A DNA stretch of 64,000 nt, taken from the NCBI GenBank assembly GCA_029204225.1, contig CM055099.1, positions 54,092,983 through 54,156,982 of the forward strand, given 5' to 3'. The position numbers were made by a program, and so were the translations under genes. Below are positions 1 through 11,700 of this stretch, piece after piece. The notes beneath the pieces were generated by a model. The model was not told where the DNA came from, did no database searches, and saw only the letters and a program-made list of their open reading frames with translations. Each line of letters begins with the position of its first letter. Positions within the stretch are counted from its first letter, which is position 1. This DNA is from Diphasiastrum complanatum (lineage: Eukaryota > Streptophyta > Lycopodiopsida > Lycopodiales > Lycopodiaceae).

Positions 1-1014
1 CGTATGATGTTGCTTTAGAAGTTGCTAGATCACATTTAGAGTTCAATTTGTAATTCATCACTCCATAAGGATTACTATTGATAGTCCTTCATATATTGTG
101 GCAAATATTATCTTTCAAAATTTTTATTTCAAAAGGAAGCTCCATTTTGATGAATTGTATGAAATCATTTTTATTACAATTCAATAGAGAGTATTTAGTT
201 TGATCATCCATTTACATTAGTAAATTTCAAACTTTCATCAATTACATTCATGATCCACACCATTCACAAGTACTTCATGATCATTTACACTTGTTAAAAT
301 TCAATTATTTATGCAAATTGCCATGATCTATTTATGAATTCTTGACCATCTTTTTCAATGGTTTTCTCTTGATAATGTATGTGGTTGTGGAAATATATAA
401 TATATATAGCTCTAATAGTGTTTTTCAACCACTTTGAGCAATAGCTTCTCATGTTTTTCAGTGGATTAGCAATATGTGATTAATTATGCTTGTAAATTGC
501 AATTATTTTGTTAAGCATATGGAATATTCTGTGAAAACAAAATAGAATTTAAATATTTTTCATGTTGACTGTGTTTTACCTCAGACAATAAATCAATGAA
601 TTATTATTGACTGTAAAACTATAATTCTTACTGCAGAATGGTAAATCCGTTACTCATCTTTTACTGCATTACACATTTAGTATAAATAGACTAATGAGAT
701 TCCCATTTCTTAATTCCATTCATATACACAACATAACATTCACTCATCTTCTATATGTATTATGAAGTGAATTAAGACATGAGTCAAAATAGAGATATGC
801 AATGAAATTACCTTAGTCTTTTTACTTCTGACCTTAAGTTTCAAGGAATGTCATATAGGCCAAGGTCATTCTTCAACAGTACCGATCTGCTAGGATTCTT
901 TTTTAATTTAGAGTCACTCTGCATCTTTTCTAGCAACACACAAGATCTCTTTCCAAAACTGCCGGTTCCCATTGTTAACTTTGTCGGGTCATCTTCTTCA
1001 CCTTTTCATGAAAC
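1..1014. other. AT-rich intergenic DNA, no gene recognised
   Basis: No reading frame of convincing length or composition, no LTR end, PBS or domain motif was found on either strand. The sequence is AT-rich with many short poly-A and poly-T runs. Confidence 0.6.
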
Positions 1015-1017
1015 GAG

Positions 1018-1074
<57 letters not shown>

Positions 1075-1079
1075 TGAGA

Positions 1080-1170
<91 letters not shown>

Positions 1171-1178
1171 AGGAGAGA
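1015..1178 (+). repeat. Interrupted (GA)n microsatellite
   Basis: About 160 bp of GA dinucleotides with several AA, ATG and AT interruptions, which points to an older tract than the pure GA/CT tracts elsewhere in the window. The open frame through it (848-1294, Arg-Glu repeats) is a by-product of the repeat. Confidence 0.95.
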
Positions 1179-1905
1179 GCTCTAATTCTTTATTTGTTTG
1201 TGCGACAAAGTGTGTCTGCTACTGCATGACTAACACTCATAAACTCAAATCAACCTTCATCATTCTCGTTGATCCTATATATAGAGGAACATGAGAGATG
1301 ATTAGTTTTAAGCTGCAGATTAGAAGAATAGCTTTAGACTTAATCCTAACAGCTTTTGGATGTCCATCATAGTAGTCCGTGCAACCCGTCGTTGTCTATC
1401 CATGTTGCTGGGATCCTGAAGATGCTTCACCATTGTAGCCACCTGATGACCACAATCGTTTCCCCTTGTGGTGGGCTCTAACGGTTGTGAACGTCGTTCG
1501 AAGCATGAGGACTTGGCAAGCTACCACAAACAGACCGCAAACGGGGCAGTGGTGTGGTGCTCGGGCGGTTCACCCCTTGATAGTATACTTATCTTGCGCT
1601 GATGCGCTGATCTGGGAAACAGACAAAGCTTGAAAATTTTGTTGTAAACTTATCTTTGAAAATAGAATTGCGACATTCTGTCTATGGTGTGTAATCTTGA
1701 ATGATTTTTTATGCTTGCTTGTAGATATATTTCCGTTGTGTCAATAAAAAATCCTTCTCTTTTAATCCTAATAGGTTTCATATCTTGTTGGAAAACAAAC
1801 ATTTGGAACATAGAAAGACTTATGAGTCATGACTCACAACTCACAAGAAATTAGAACAATAATCACAATATTTTTGTGTGAAGTTTGAATATCAGAACAA
1901 TGGTG
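1179..1905. other. Unassigned sequence with a GC-richer patch
   Basis: 1360-1600 is clearly richer in G+C than its surroundings and may be a fragment of a gene or element, but no frame gives a recognisable protein. Nothing else is supported here. Confidence 0.5.
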
Positions 1906-2070
1906 AATTTTCAATCAACTTAAATTTTCTTAAGAGCCAATATAGTAGAAGCCTCAAAAGTCGAGACAACAAATTGTTCATTCGCAGAAATTTTCAATCA
2001 ACTTAAATTTTCTTAAGAGTCGAGACAATAGAAGACTCGAAAGTTGAGACAACAAATTGTTCACTCGTAG
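1906..2070 (+). repeat. 83-bp tandem duplication, two copies
   Basis: Copy 1 (1906-1987) and copy 2 (1989-2070) share the opening AATTTTCAATCAACTTAAAT and the closing ACAACAAATTGTTCA. They differ at a few positions, including a shortened GAGCCAATAT versus GAGTCGAGAC segment. The unit is not a multiple of three and carries no protein signal. Confidence 0.85.
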
Positions 2071-2829
2071 CAAGTATGAAAATAATGCCAAACGTTACAA
2101 TGCTCAAGTTTTCCTACAACCTTCAAAAAATACATATAATGATGTGTGTCGTCTCAAATCTTACATAGATGGACAGTTCAAATTGAGTTTTTGGGGACCA
2201 CCATTACTTAGGGCATACTTATGGGGACTAGATACTCATGGATAAAATCTTAAAATTATTTAGCCTTTTGTGGATGGAATATTAAATATAGGGAATGATG
2301 AATGGATTCTTGAAAATATGTAGCCCTTATAGATGGAATTTTAATAATGTAATCCTTTTTATAGTACATATAGTGAAGCTAACTAAGGGCCCCACATGTT
2401 CTAAGAGTAAGAGACTTATTGGAATTTGGGAGTCATTGGAAAGTGCTTTGAGCCCCACATATTATTAAGAGCAAGAATCTTCTATGAGTACTCTAAACGT
2501 GTTGGTGGGTCCACAAATTTAAAGTGTTGTAGCCTTCTTGGAGTAGTGTAAAGTTATTTGTGGACCATACATATTTGAAGTGTAAGAGTTTAGTAACACA
2601 CTTAATGCTCTATAATGTGTCTTTATTAGTACATGGTATGGATATCGTGGCTCCTCAGTCCTCACTCGTCCTCCTTGTGGGGTTCATATATCCTCATCTC
2701 TAGAGTTAGGAAGCCTTGATGTTCAATTACAGAATGAACGAAATCTACTAAATTTTGAACCGATTCAAAAGAACTCCACAAAGCAATACAATGGATGGGT
2801 GGATGGTGTATCCTTAAATAGAACTCTGA
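2071..2829. other. Unassigned intergenic sequence
   Basis: AT-rich sequence with phrases such as CCCCACAT that recur loosely (2390, 2452, 2555). These suggest a degenerate short repeat, but no unit boundary can be drawn. No gene seen. Confidence 0.5.
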
Positions 2830-3234
2830 GGGTGGTTTCACATGGAGTTGGGGGTAAGTCCAAAAGGCCCAAATCCTTTACTTTGATTGGTGGAGACACT
2901 TCAAGAGGCCTGCCCCCATTTCACAAGGAGTGAGAGTTGCCCCTAGGTGGCATCCCAAGTGGCATTGAAAGGTGCCAAGGTGGGGTAAGTCAAGATACCA
3001 GGGGAGTACCTTGGACCTCTTGGAGTATTGGGGGGTAAGTGGTGGGCCTTCTCTCTTTCTCCTCCAATGAAAACCATAAATGCCTTATCTAATTTGAATT
3101 TAAATAATAAATGCTTTGCCCTCCAAATGAAAAGGGGCTTTCACATGGAATGACTTGGAAGGAACGGGCTTTCAAACTGGAGGGTAAGTGCAAATTTTGA
3201 AATGGCCCTTGGACTCTTCCATGTGAAACCACCC
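2830..3234. mobile_element. Putative MITE with 17-bp perfect TIRs
   Basis: The left end GGGTGGTTTCACATGGA (2830-2846) is the exact reverse complement of the right end (3218-3234). Both are flanked by TGA (2827-2829 and 3235-3237), a 3-bp candidate target-site duplication. The 405-bp interior has no coding capacity. A third, slightly diverged copy of the terminus (GGGGCTTTCACATGGA, 3134-3149) lies 86 bp inside the right end in the orientation of the left terminus, so the right 101 bp is itself a small terminal-inverted-repeat unit. The GGG start and 3-bp duplication recall PIF/Harbinger-type MITEs, but TGA is not the usual TWA target, so the superfamily is left open. Confidence 0.7.
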
Positions 3235-3694
3235 TGAGATGCAGCGGCTTGAACTTTGAGGCAAGCTGGTGGGTTTGGAGAGAGCATGATGAAGCCGTCG
3301 GCTTAGAAAGATATAAGAAAACTTTTCCAATCGATGTTGGTGGGTGGTGGTGGTGGTAGGAGTAAAGATCGCAGAGTCAGACCATGACCGCATTTGAACG
3401 ATCGTGCTAAAAGTGGAGTGAGCTATTCTAGTGCGGAGCATCATCGATAAGGGATCTTTTGCAAAAGGAGAAACAAGGATAAGAGGAAGGCAGCAGCAGC
3501 CTGAGACTTGAGCTACCTGACTGGTCCTCTAGTGAGTCTCCCAACTGTAAACGACTCAAGCTTGGTCATGGTCGCACTTTTGCCCTCTTGCTAACACTGA
3601 GTAGCACTATCACTAGATATACCTGGGTAAGTAACACAATTCACTACTCAAGGGGAATCTAGAATTTAGAACGGCCTTGAAGAGCAATAGCATC
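3235..3694. other. Unassigned sequence
   Basis: Contains a short GGT-rich stretch near 3339-3358. A minus-strand frame at 3172-3444 overlaps the MITE end and shows no recognisable domain. No gene is supported. Confidence 0.5.
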
Positions 3695-4114
3695 AGCAAA
3701 TCTTGGGCTTCAAAGATGAAGCACCGAGTACACTTCCCCCCAAGGGTGATTCATCCTATCTTTGCCACAACACTCAAGGTTTGAAAGCCCAAGTGTTCTC
3801 TAAACACTAGAAATGACATGGAATTGCCTAAGTGAGCAAATCTTGGGCTTCAAAGATGAAGCACCGAGTACACTTCCCCCCAAGGGTGATTCATCCTATC
3901 TTTGACACAACACTCAAGGTTTGAAAGCCCAAGTGTTCTCTAAACACTAGAAATGACATGGAATTGCCTAAGTGATCAAATCTTGGGCTTCAAAGATGAA
4001 GCACCGAGTACACTTCACCCCAAGGGTGATTCATCCTATCTTTGCCACAACACTCAAGGTTTGAAAGCCCAAGTGTTCTCTAAACACTAGAAATGACATG
4101 GAATTGCCTAAGTG
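3695..4114 (+). repeat. Three tandem 140-bp units
   Basis: Units begin at 3695, 3835 and 3975 and are nearly identical; I see only a few substitutions, such as CCCCCC versus CACCCC near 4016 and GCC versus GAC near 3904. Each reads from AAATCTTGGGCTTCAAAG to GAATTGCCTAAGTGA. The unit length is not a multiple of three and no frame stays open across units, so this is not a coding repeat. It is a short satellite-like array; a fourth partial echo (CTCAAGGTTTGAA) follows at about 4146. Confidence 0.95.
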
Positions 4115-5440
4115 AGAAAGCCCACATCCAATTCTCAACCACCACTCTCAAGGTTTGAACCATATTCAGATTTTTTTATGGTTGTAGACACAACCCAAAG
4201 GTAGTGCATGGAGGGCTCCACCCTTAAGGTCTTGCACCTCTCTAGTGCCAAGTACACTCCAAGATGAGGGTGGAATGTGGGGACTCAAATGCATCTAGGT
4301 TTTTGATAACTTCTATTCATTGGAAAACATTTTTATATTGACCTTCAAAGTCCTTTTTTATGCCATTTTAAATGTGACCACATTGAGATTCATTTTTGTA
4401 TTATCTGTACAAGGCTATTGAGGCAATAGCAAAATTATGTGATGATGTCTTGAAGGATGGCATAGTGTATGCACACATAAGGATCCATTAATGCGTCCTC
4501 AGACTTGGTGTTGCTCCAAGATGTAAGCACAAATGAAGTTGGCACAACATTTGTATGAGGATTAGTGTGTCATGAAGGTGTGTGCATATTTAGTCCTTGG
4601 ATGTGGAGATTGGATAATGATGCTATAAGAAAATTTAAGGTAATGTCTGAAGTTGCAAGCACGAACATGTTTTTGTGATGCGAATTTCTTGGGGCAAGAC
4701 AAATCTCATGAGCACTTTGGCAGGTACAAACTATAAAAGCATGAGGGAACCTATTAGCTTTGTTTAATTATTCTTCTAACATGATCCAATGGTGAGTCTT
4801 AACACATCTTGCTTGGCTTGAATGTTTGCATGCGCAAACTAATGTTGTAAAGTCTTACAAAAGAATTTACTTCCCCTGTGACATCAAGTCAAAAGAACAA
4901 AAGATGCTTACGAGGGCATCTTCAAGTGGTGACACAATGAATCTAATCTAAGACAATCACAGGTGTTTCTTCATGACAAATTGTTCTTGGAGGGAGTGAC
5001 CTAGTTTGTGGGGAAGGAACTCACGTAACCAAAGCTAGAGATGACAAGGATTGACGACACAATAATATTAAATTTGGAAAAGCAAGTGCTACATTCACCA
5101 ACTACAAATTTCTCATGAAAAAATTGAGATCTTGGATGTTCTACACTGAAGATGCATATGAGTTTTCAAAACACCCAACAAGGTTTACAAGTTTTCAACA
5201 CCATCACAAAACTCTATTCTAAGTTTAACTGGTTGCACAAATAGAGAGGGTCTATTCACATGTCTCTTTGTGCTAATAAAATATGGTTGTTTAAGGAAGG
5301 TGGATCTAAGAGTACCTACTCCATTTTTTTTCCCTCTAAGAAGTTATAACATGTTGCTAGAAAATAGGAAGGCCATCTCATATGTGGCTATGTGTAGACC
5401 CTTTGGTCTAATGAGTCAAAATGAATTTTTTTTGGGGGTC
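4115..5440. other. Unassigned intergenic sequence
   Basis: 1.3 kb without a convincing frame or LTR signature. The 5' LTR of the copia element that starts downstream is expected here, but no match to that family's LTR was seen. Confidence 0.5.
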
Positions 5441-5694
5441 GGTAGTGAGGTTGTTGGACTTCATTTGAGTGTGCTTCAATCTTAGGAAGTGGCAAAAGTC
5501 ATTAGATTGAGGATAGATCATAGTTGATCAAGATTCCATGATTCTATGTGTTGTTTTGCTTGATATAAGTGCTAGAAGAGAATTTGTGAGATAGTTTCAA
5601 ATCTTGGTGATTTCTTTTGAAATCATTTGTTGTTGTTCAAAGGAGTGCTTTGTGCATTGAAACAAGTTGAAAAAGAAGATTAGGTCATTGCTAC

Positions 5695-6300
5695 ATGGCA
5701 ACCTCAATTGGAGTCATGTTGGAAGCCAATGATAGGCTTATCTCAAGTAACTATTCATTGTGGAAAGTGAGAATGGAGTCAACTTTTAAGATGAATGATG
5801 TTTTGGATATTATTGTAGGTTTGGAGGAGAGACCAGCAACACAAAAAAATCAAATGAGATATGACAAGAGGTCCAAGATGTCTCTACCCATGATAAAGAT
5901 GAATGTTACCAATGAGCTTCTCAAGGAAGTTGGTAAGTGCACATCATCTTTGGAAGCTTGGAGTTCATCGAAGAAGCTTTATGAATTCAAGTCTACTTCT
6001 AGAGTGTTGACTCTAAGAAGACAAATATTTTATTGTTTGCAAAAGAATGAGAAGTCCAAGTACTTTTATTTTGAGGATGAAAGCTTGCATTGATGAAAGC
6101 ATTACAGAAGGAGAGCTTATTCAAGTGATTCTTAATGGCTTGTTGGATGCTCATGCTAACATTGTTCAAAGTATTGCTATTCAAAAGACTTTGCCAAGTT
6201 TGATGGATCTTCAAGAGATCTTGATCAATAAGGAATATAGGATTCAAGCAAGAGGTGGATCTACATCGACACTTCAAGAGGATGCATGTTCACAAAGGGC
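5695..6300 (+). pseudogene. gag: copia A1 gag capsid region, frameshifted
   Basis: The reading frame opens MATSIGVMLEANDRLISSNY and continues with SLWKVRMESTF, the NY..W+..M signature of copia gag N-termini. The frame is open from 5695 to about 6070, then shifts to a second frame (ACIDESITEGELIQVILNGL to about 6290) and to a third that holds the zinc knuckle, so at least two indels have broken it. In intact elements the product forms the cytoplasmic virus-like particle. The ATG at 5695 suits a start because it opens the conserved N-terminal motif. Confidence 0.88.
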
Positions 6301-6840
6301 AAATTCAAGGGCAAAACCAAAAGCAAGTGTTCTAAAGGGCAAGATCAAGTGGATGCCTCTTCAAGTGGCAAAAAGAAGGATAGATCAAAGCTCAAGTGCT
6401 TCTATTGTGGCATCAAAGGACACTTTGCAAGTGAGTGCTACAAGAAGAAGAGAGATCAAGGAGACAAGCAAGGTAATCTTACTCTTGATGAGGATGGTTT
6501 GGATGTGCAAGATTCAAATGATGATGCTTTTGTGATGTCTTCATGTATGCTTGCTAATGATGGAGATCTAGATCCTTGGTGGATTGATAGTGGAGCAAGT
6601 TCACACATGACCTTTCACAAAGAGTACTTCACTTCTTTGTTGGCATATGGAGATGACAAGAGGGTGATCTACACGGCCAATGATGGTGAGTGTGCAATCA
6701 AAGGGATTGGCACAATTCCTATTTCTCTCTCTACAAATAGGAATGTTCATTTGGAGGATGTCTTGTTTATTCCATCTATTACCAAGAATTTGCTTAGTGT
6801 GAGTCAAATGCTAAGTAAAGGCCTCAAAGGTGGAGTTTGA
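6286..6840 (+). pseudogene. gag-pro: copia A1 zinc knuckle and aspartic protease
   Basis: A single open frame carries the nucleocapsid zinc knuckle CFYCGIKGHFASEC (canonical CX2CX4HX4C) and, about 75 residues on, the protease active site WWIDSGASSHMT (catalytic D-S-G). It continues through VLFIPSITKNLLSVSQM, typical of copia protease C-termini. The frame ends prematurely at 6838 just before the gag-pre-integrase domain, implying another frameshift near 6825. The zinc-knuckle DNA is the same stretch found at the inversion breakpoint of copy A2 (59495-59532). Confidence 0.92.
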
Positions 6841-6904
6841 TGGAGATGCTTGTTTGATCAAAAGGAAGGATGTCTTGATTGGAGAATGTTAAAGGCAATG
6901 GAAG

Positions 6905-7733
6905 TTGTTCAAACTAGATGCTTGTGTTATTTCTGACCAAGTTGGATGTGCTGCAAGGGAGCAAATACCTATTCAAAAGGTTTGGCATAAAAGGATGGGA
7001 CACCTCAACTTCAAGTCATTGGAGGTAATGGCTAGGAAGAAGAGTGTGATAGGTCTTCCAAGTTCCTTAAGTGGCATCAAACATGTTTGTGAGTCTTGTG
7101 CTTTGTCTAAGTCACATAGAGTACCCTATACTAGATCTATATCTAAATCTACAAAGCCTTTTCAACTTGTACATTCGGATATTCATGGATTTACTACAAC
7201 TAGCAATAGTGGAGATAAGGTGTATGTAACATTCCGCAAAGATCAAGTGCTTGAGGAGTGACAATGGTGGTGAGTACATATCTACCAAGTTCAAGGCCTT
7301 TTGTGATGAGCATGGGATCAAGAGGGAGTATACAACATCAAGGACCCCACAACAAATCAGAGTGGTTGAAAGGAAGAATAGGACTTTATGTGAAACTGCT
7401 AAAGCTATGAGGTTAACTGCTAATCTTGACAAACCATTTTGGGATCAATCTTTGTTGTGTGCCAATATTTTCTTGTGCAATAGGTGTTCGAGTGCTATTT
7501 TAGATGGAAGGACACCTTTTGAGATGCTATTCAAGAGGAGGCCGAGTGTCAACTTTCTAAGAACCTTTGGATGCACATGCTATGTCAACATTACTCTTGA
7601 TGATAGGAACAAGGAGGATCCATCTTCAAGAAAAGGTATTTTTGTTGGATATAGTGAGGTGAGTAAAGCCTACAAGGTTTACATTCCTTCTACTAACAAA
7701 GTGATTGTTGGTAGAGATGTCATTTTTGATTAG
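6905..7733 (+). pseudogene. int: copia A1 integrase with internal deletion
   Basis: The GAG-pre-integrase segment VWHKRMGHLNFKSLEV...CESCALSKSH (HHCC zinc-binding type) is followed by HSDIHGFTT (first catalytic Asp region). After VYVTF the sequence jumps to RSDNGGEYIS (second Asp) with a frame change. Compared with copy A2, roughly 45 residues between these points are missing (around 7230-7250). The second frame runs through RKNRTLCETAKAM, PFEMLFKRRPSVNFLRTFGC and IFVGYSE, the usual integrase C-terminal motifs. The enzyme could not work: the core is deleted and the frame is broken. Confidence 0.92.
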
Positions 7734-8058
7734 GGGAACATTCCAAAAGTGTCTTCAAGCATGATTTATGGTAGTGTGGATGGATCTAATATTCTTGATG
7801 TTGATGAAAATGATCCTACTTTGGATGGTGATGATGGTAGACCTTCACCAAGTCAAAAGCCAAGGAGAACATCAAGATAAAGACAAGTACCTTCAAGGCT
7901 CACATATGATCAAAAGGGTAAGCAAGTAGTTTTTGGAAATTATGTTGCTTTTCTAACCTCTTTGGATGTGCCTACAAGTTTAGATCAAGAAATAAAGAAG
8001 AGGAGTGGATCAAAGCAATGGATCTTGAGTATCAAGCTCTTATGAAGAGTGGAACACC
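7734..8058 (+). pseudogene. copia A1 IN-RT linker and RT N-terminus
   Basis: The acidic linker (DVDENDPTLDGDDG) and the SQKPRRTSR and RLTYDQKGKQV motifs that precede copia reverse transcriptases are readable with stops at 7735 and about 7880. The RT start, around AMDLEYQALMKSGT, is reached at 8018-8050, where homology to A2 (59457-59675) stops abruptly. Confidence 0.8.
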
Positions 8059-8150
8059 TTTTGGAGGATCTTCTTGTGTACATGGAGCTATGCAAGTGGA
8101 TGGATGTTATCTTGCTGTAAAATCAAGTAATGGATCTAGAAAAAAAAAAA

Positions 8151-8700
<550 letters not shown>

Positions 8701-9373
8701 CATTATTCCTAAAACACACACCAAGAAAACATATCTTATTACAAACAAAAATCACTTGCCTACAATTTTGTTTCTAGCAATTCAGTTGAAACAAAATTAG
8801 CTGACCAAACCATATTAAAAGATTGCAACATTTGTAAGCTTCAAATACCAAGGTTACAACCTCATGAGAAGACAATGCTTGATCCATTCCCCATGGAACA
8901 TTTTTGAAAAATAAATAATAAAATTTGGAGACTTAGCATTGGAAACTTAACAATGACATGCTATATCCCTATGAGCCAAATGAAGTGAAAATGGAAAGGG
9001 CACATGTAGTGGTATCTATGCAAGTTGATCAATAGAACTCTTTAGGCAAAGCCAAAATTATATACACTAGCAATGAATGATCTCTCCTCGTGAAATAGTG
9101 ACCTCCAACCAAGTTCCTACTAAAATACTTTGTATGTCTCTCCCATCTATGGGATGGTTGGATATGAGATGTGCCTAAGTCTCTAGATAGATAGTCACCT
9201 CTCCTACCTTTGATGAAGAAAACACTTTAAGTAAAAGCTATTCCTATTTACCAAATGTGAAATTGTGCACTTTGTCCTCAACTATCATTGGACCCAATTA
9301 GGCTTACACTTGATTGTCCCCCCTATTGACCTCAGAACTTAAAGTCATCAAACTTCAATCTAACTATGTTTGA
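8701..9373. other. Unassigned sequence
   Basis: AT-rich sequence between A-family LTR and leader fragments. No domain or LTR similarity was recognised. It may belong to the part of the leader or internal region that no other copy in the window preserves. Confidence 0.45.
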
Positions 9374-10582
9374 TTAGGGTTTTGACAAAATCACAAAAAA
9401 TTGACTTTTCCAGATCTACATGCATATGTTGAAAATTTGATATGCAATTATTAGCCACCACTTAGGCTGATCCAATGATCCAAAAATTGGCCAAATCCAG
9501 TGTGTGAAATGAAAAATCGGAATTGATCAAGTGTATAGACCTATATATGGTTTTGATCTACAAAAGATACAAAACCAAAAAACTCGATTTTGGTGTAGAA
9601 TCCTCTCTAGCATGCTCTAGACTTGATATCTTCACCAAATCATTGATAGATCTGATTTCCATGTGAAGGATTTCAGATCATTATGATCCAATCCACTTGA
9701 AAGATCTTTGGTTAGAAAGAGAAATACACTACCAATCTCACCAATTTAGAAAAATCAGCATCTACACACAAAATGAGATCCAACACTAATAGAACTTGAT
9801 CAAACTTGAATGAAATGATGAAGTACTATTGATGTCCGTACAAAACCAGCAAGATACTGTATTTCACACATGTGGATCCAAAAATAACAAATATAGATCA
9901 TTCTACACATAGAATTGCAAGCAATCACCAATATAGTGCACCAATGGATAGTAGAACCCAAGAGAACCATGTATAGGCATGAAATGAGATAGAGAAGAGA
10001 GAATATCACTCTCTCCACGAGTTACATCCATTTATAACAGGTCCAAACCCTATTTGGCCACTTGGCTTTCCCTGCAAAATGCAAACCCTACTATTTTGGG
10101 TCTAGATTCAATGTACTCAATTATTCAAATTTGAATCTACTCAAACTCGCATTCTAACTTTCCCACACTCTAATATGAAATTGGCCTCAATTGCTACCAA
10201 TCTCTCCAAAACTAGATCTACTTCACATCAAATGATGGAGTATGGGCAAAGTTAGGATCAAACACTCTTAGCACGTGTGAAATACACTAATAAATCAAAT
10301 TTGACTCAAATACAATGATATTTCATGAAACAAAATGGCTAAGATCTCAAAACAGTGCCTAGATCTCAAATAGATAAGATTGAAAAGCATACAACTGTGA
10401 TTTAGGATCAAACAAGCAATCTCTTGACCAAAACAAATGTGTCCACCAAGGTCTAGGTGCCCTACCTAACCCTCTTCAAATTCTTATAACTTTTGATTGG
10501 CTCATCCAAATGGAATGAAACTAATTGTGTCAAAAACTAGACAACACTAGCTCTAAAACAAGCTATCTAGCCAAATTTTTGG
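9374..10582 (-). mobile_element. A-family LTR plus leader, minus orientation
   Basis: Read on the minus strand: LTR from about 10582 down to 9662 (about 920 bp), ending GATCTGAAATCCTTCACA, then a degenerate PBS (TGGAAATCAG at 9661-9652), then a leader to 9374. The leader matches 11216-11532 almost throughout. The LTR has a TATA box (TTATAAATGG, near 10030-10040) followed by a short imperfect CT-rich stretch. No coding sequence follows the leader, so this is an LTR-PBS-leader fragment. Its right edge abuts the RNase H remnant of A1. Confidence 0.75.
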
Positions 10583-10980
10583 TTGGATGTCAAAGAAACA
10601 AGCAACAATCTCTCTATCATCATCTGAAGCTGAGTACAAAGTCTTGACTTCATGCACCAAGGAGATGCTATGGATCAAAAGAATGATAATGGATCTTAAC
10701 TTGCTAGATTTTCAAAAGTGTCATCATCTCTTGTGATAACCTTTCAACTCAAAGTTTGGTAAACAATCTTATTTCTCATGCAAGGAGCAAACATATTGAA
10801 GTGGCTTATCATATTGTAAGAGAGCAAGTCATGGCAAAGGAGGTGGAGCTTCAACATGTCCCTAAAGGGAGTGTGTGGCTAATATCTTCACCAAATCATT
10901 AGGAAAGGACTTGTTTATGAAGCATAGAACTCAACTTGTAGTACTATCTAAATCTATGCTGAAACTAGTTGAAGAGGGAG
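10583..10980 (+). pseudogene. copia A1 RNase H end and polypurine tract
   Basis: WMSKKQATISLSSSEAEY with the E-A-E-Y of copia RNase H, then EMLWIKR, then (with stops near 10734 and frame slips) SKHIEVAHHIVREQ-type sequence and ANIFTKSLGKDLF at 10876-10915. The region ends in the purine-rich GAAGAGGGAG (10971-10980), the expected PPT. It is the 3' end of the same family as 5441-8058. The intervening RT is absent, replaced by LTR and leader fragments. Confidence 0.85.
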
Positions 10981-11160
10981 TGTGTGGGCAAGGGGTTGTT
11001 ATAAATAGTCTAAAAGCATGGGAGGACATCATCTCTCTCATTCTCCTCTCATTCATTCTTATGGACACTATCTCTTTGGGTTTCTACATCCATTTTTGTA
11101 TATTGGTGGTGATATAGTGAGATCTTGTGTATAGAATGCTATTTTCTTGTGTATGTTGAT
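10981..11160 (+). promoter_or_regulatory. A1 3' LTR remnant with TATA box
   Basis: Begins TGTGTGGG right after the PPT and reaches TTATAAATAG within 20 bp. It then follows the same order as the other A-family LTR copies (CT-rich stretch, TATCTCTTTGGGTTTCTAC, TTGGTGGTGAT, GTGTAGAATG-like). The long U3 seen in the minus-strand copy is missing, so this LTR has lost almost all sequence upstream of its TATA box. It breaks off at about 11160 into leader sequence of opposite orientation. Confidence 0.65.
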
Positions 11161-11700
11161 ATTGAAACACACTCAAATGAAGTACAACAATCTCACTATC
11201 TAGAGATCCAATCAAAATTAGGGTTTTGACAAAATCACAAAAATTGATTATTTCAAATCTACATGCAAATGCTGAAAATTTGATATGCAATCTATTGGTT
11301 ACCACTTAGGCTGATTTAATGATGCAAAAATTGGCCAAATCCAATATGTGAAGTCAAAATCAGAATTGATCAAGTTTACAAACTTTTATAGGGTTTTGAT
11401 TTACAAAAGATCCAATTTACAAAAGCAAAAAACTCGATTTTGGTGTAGAATTCTCTCTAACATGCTCTAGCCTTGATATTTTCACCAAATCATTGATAGA
11501 TATGATTTCCTCCTTCATAACCTAAAACAAAAGCTCTGATACCATGTGAAGGATTTCAGATCAATGATGATCCAATCCACAAAAAGATCTTGGATTACAA
11601 AAGAAGCTACTCTACCAATCTCACCAATGTAGAAAAATTAGCATCTACACACAAAATGAGATGCAAACTCTAATAGAACTTGATCAGACACCAATGATAA
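11161..11700 (-). mobile_element. A-family LTR end, PBS and leader, minus orientation
   Basis: On the minus strand: LTR 3' end from about 11700 to 11545 (…GAAATCCTTCACA), PBS TGGTATCAGAGC (11544-11533), then a leader down to about 11161. The leader repeats 9374-9651 and, at its far end, matches A1's own leader at 5446-5485. No coding region follows. Confidence 0.8.
11533..11544 (-). other. Initiator-Met tRNA primer-binding site
   Basis: TGGTATCAGAGC on the minus strand, directly after the LTR end. This is the standard PBS of plant copia elements, complementary to the 3' end of initiator methionine tRNA. Confidence 0.85.

Larger units (their letters stand above)
5441..8058 (+). mobile_element. 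Ty1/copia element A1, 5' coding part
   Basis: Leader, gag, protease, integrase and the first residues of reverse transcriptase of a copia retrotransposon in the order GAG-PR-IN-RT. The leader segment 5446-5485 matches, inverted, the sequence at 11160-11210, which lies next to an LTR and PBS of the same family. The coding region has at least three frameshifts and an internal deletion in integrase. RT breaks off at about 8058; the missing RT is not in the window, while a matching RNase H end appears at 10583-10978. A closely related copy (A2) lies at 59495-61680. Confidence 0.9.

Noticed and set aside
3695-4114. Regular repeats as a CRISPR-like array
   Set aside because: Units are contiguous 140-bp copies without unique spacers, in a plant nuclear context.
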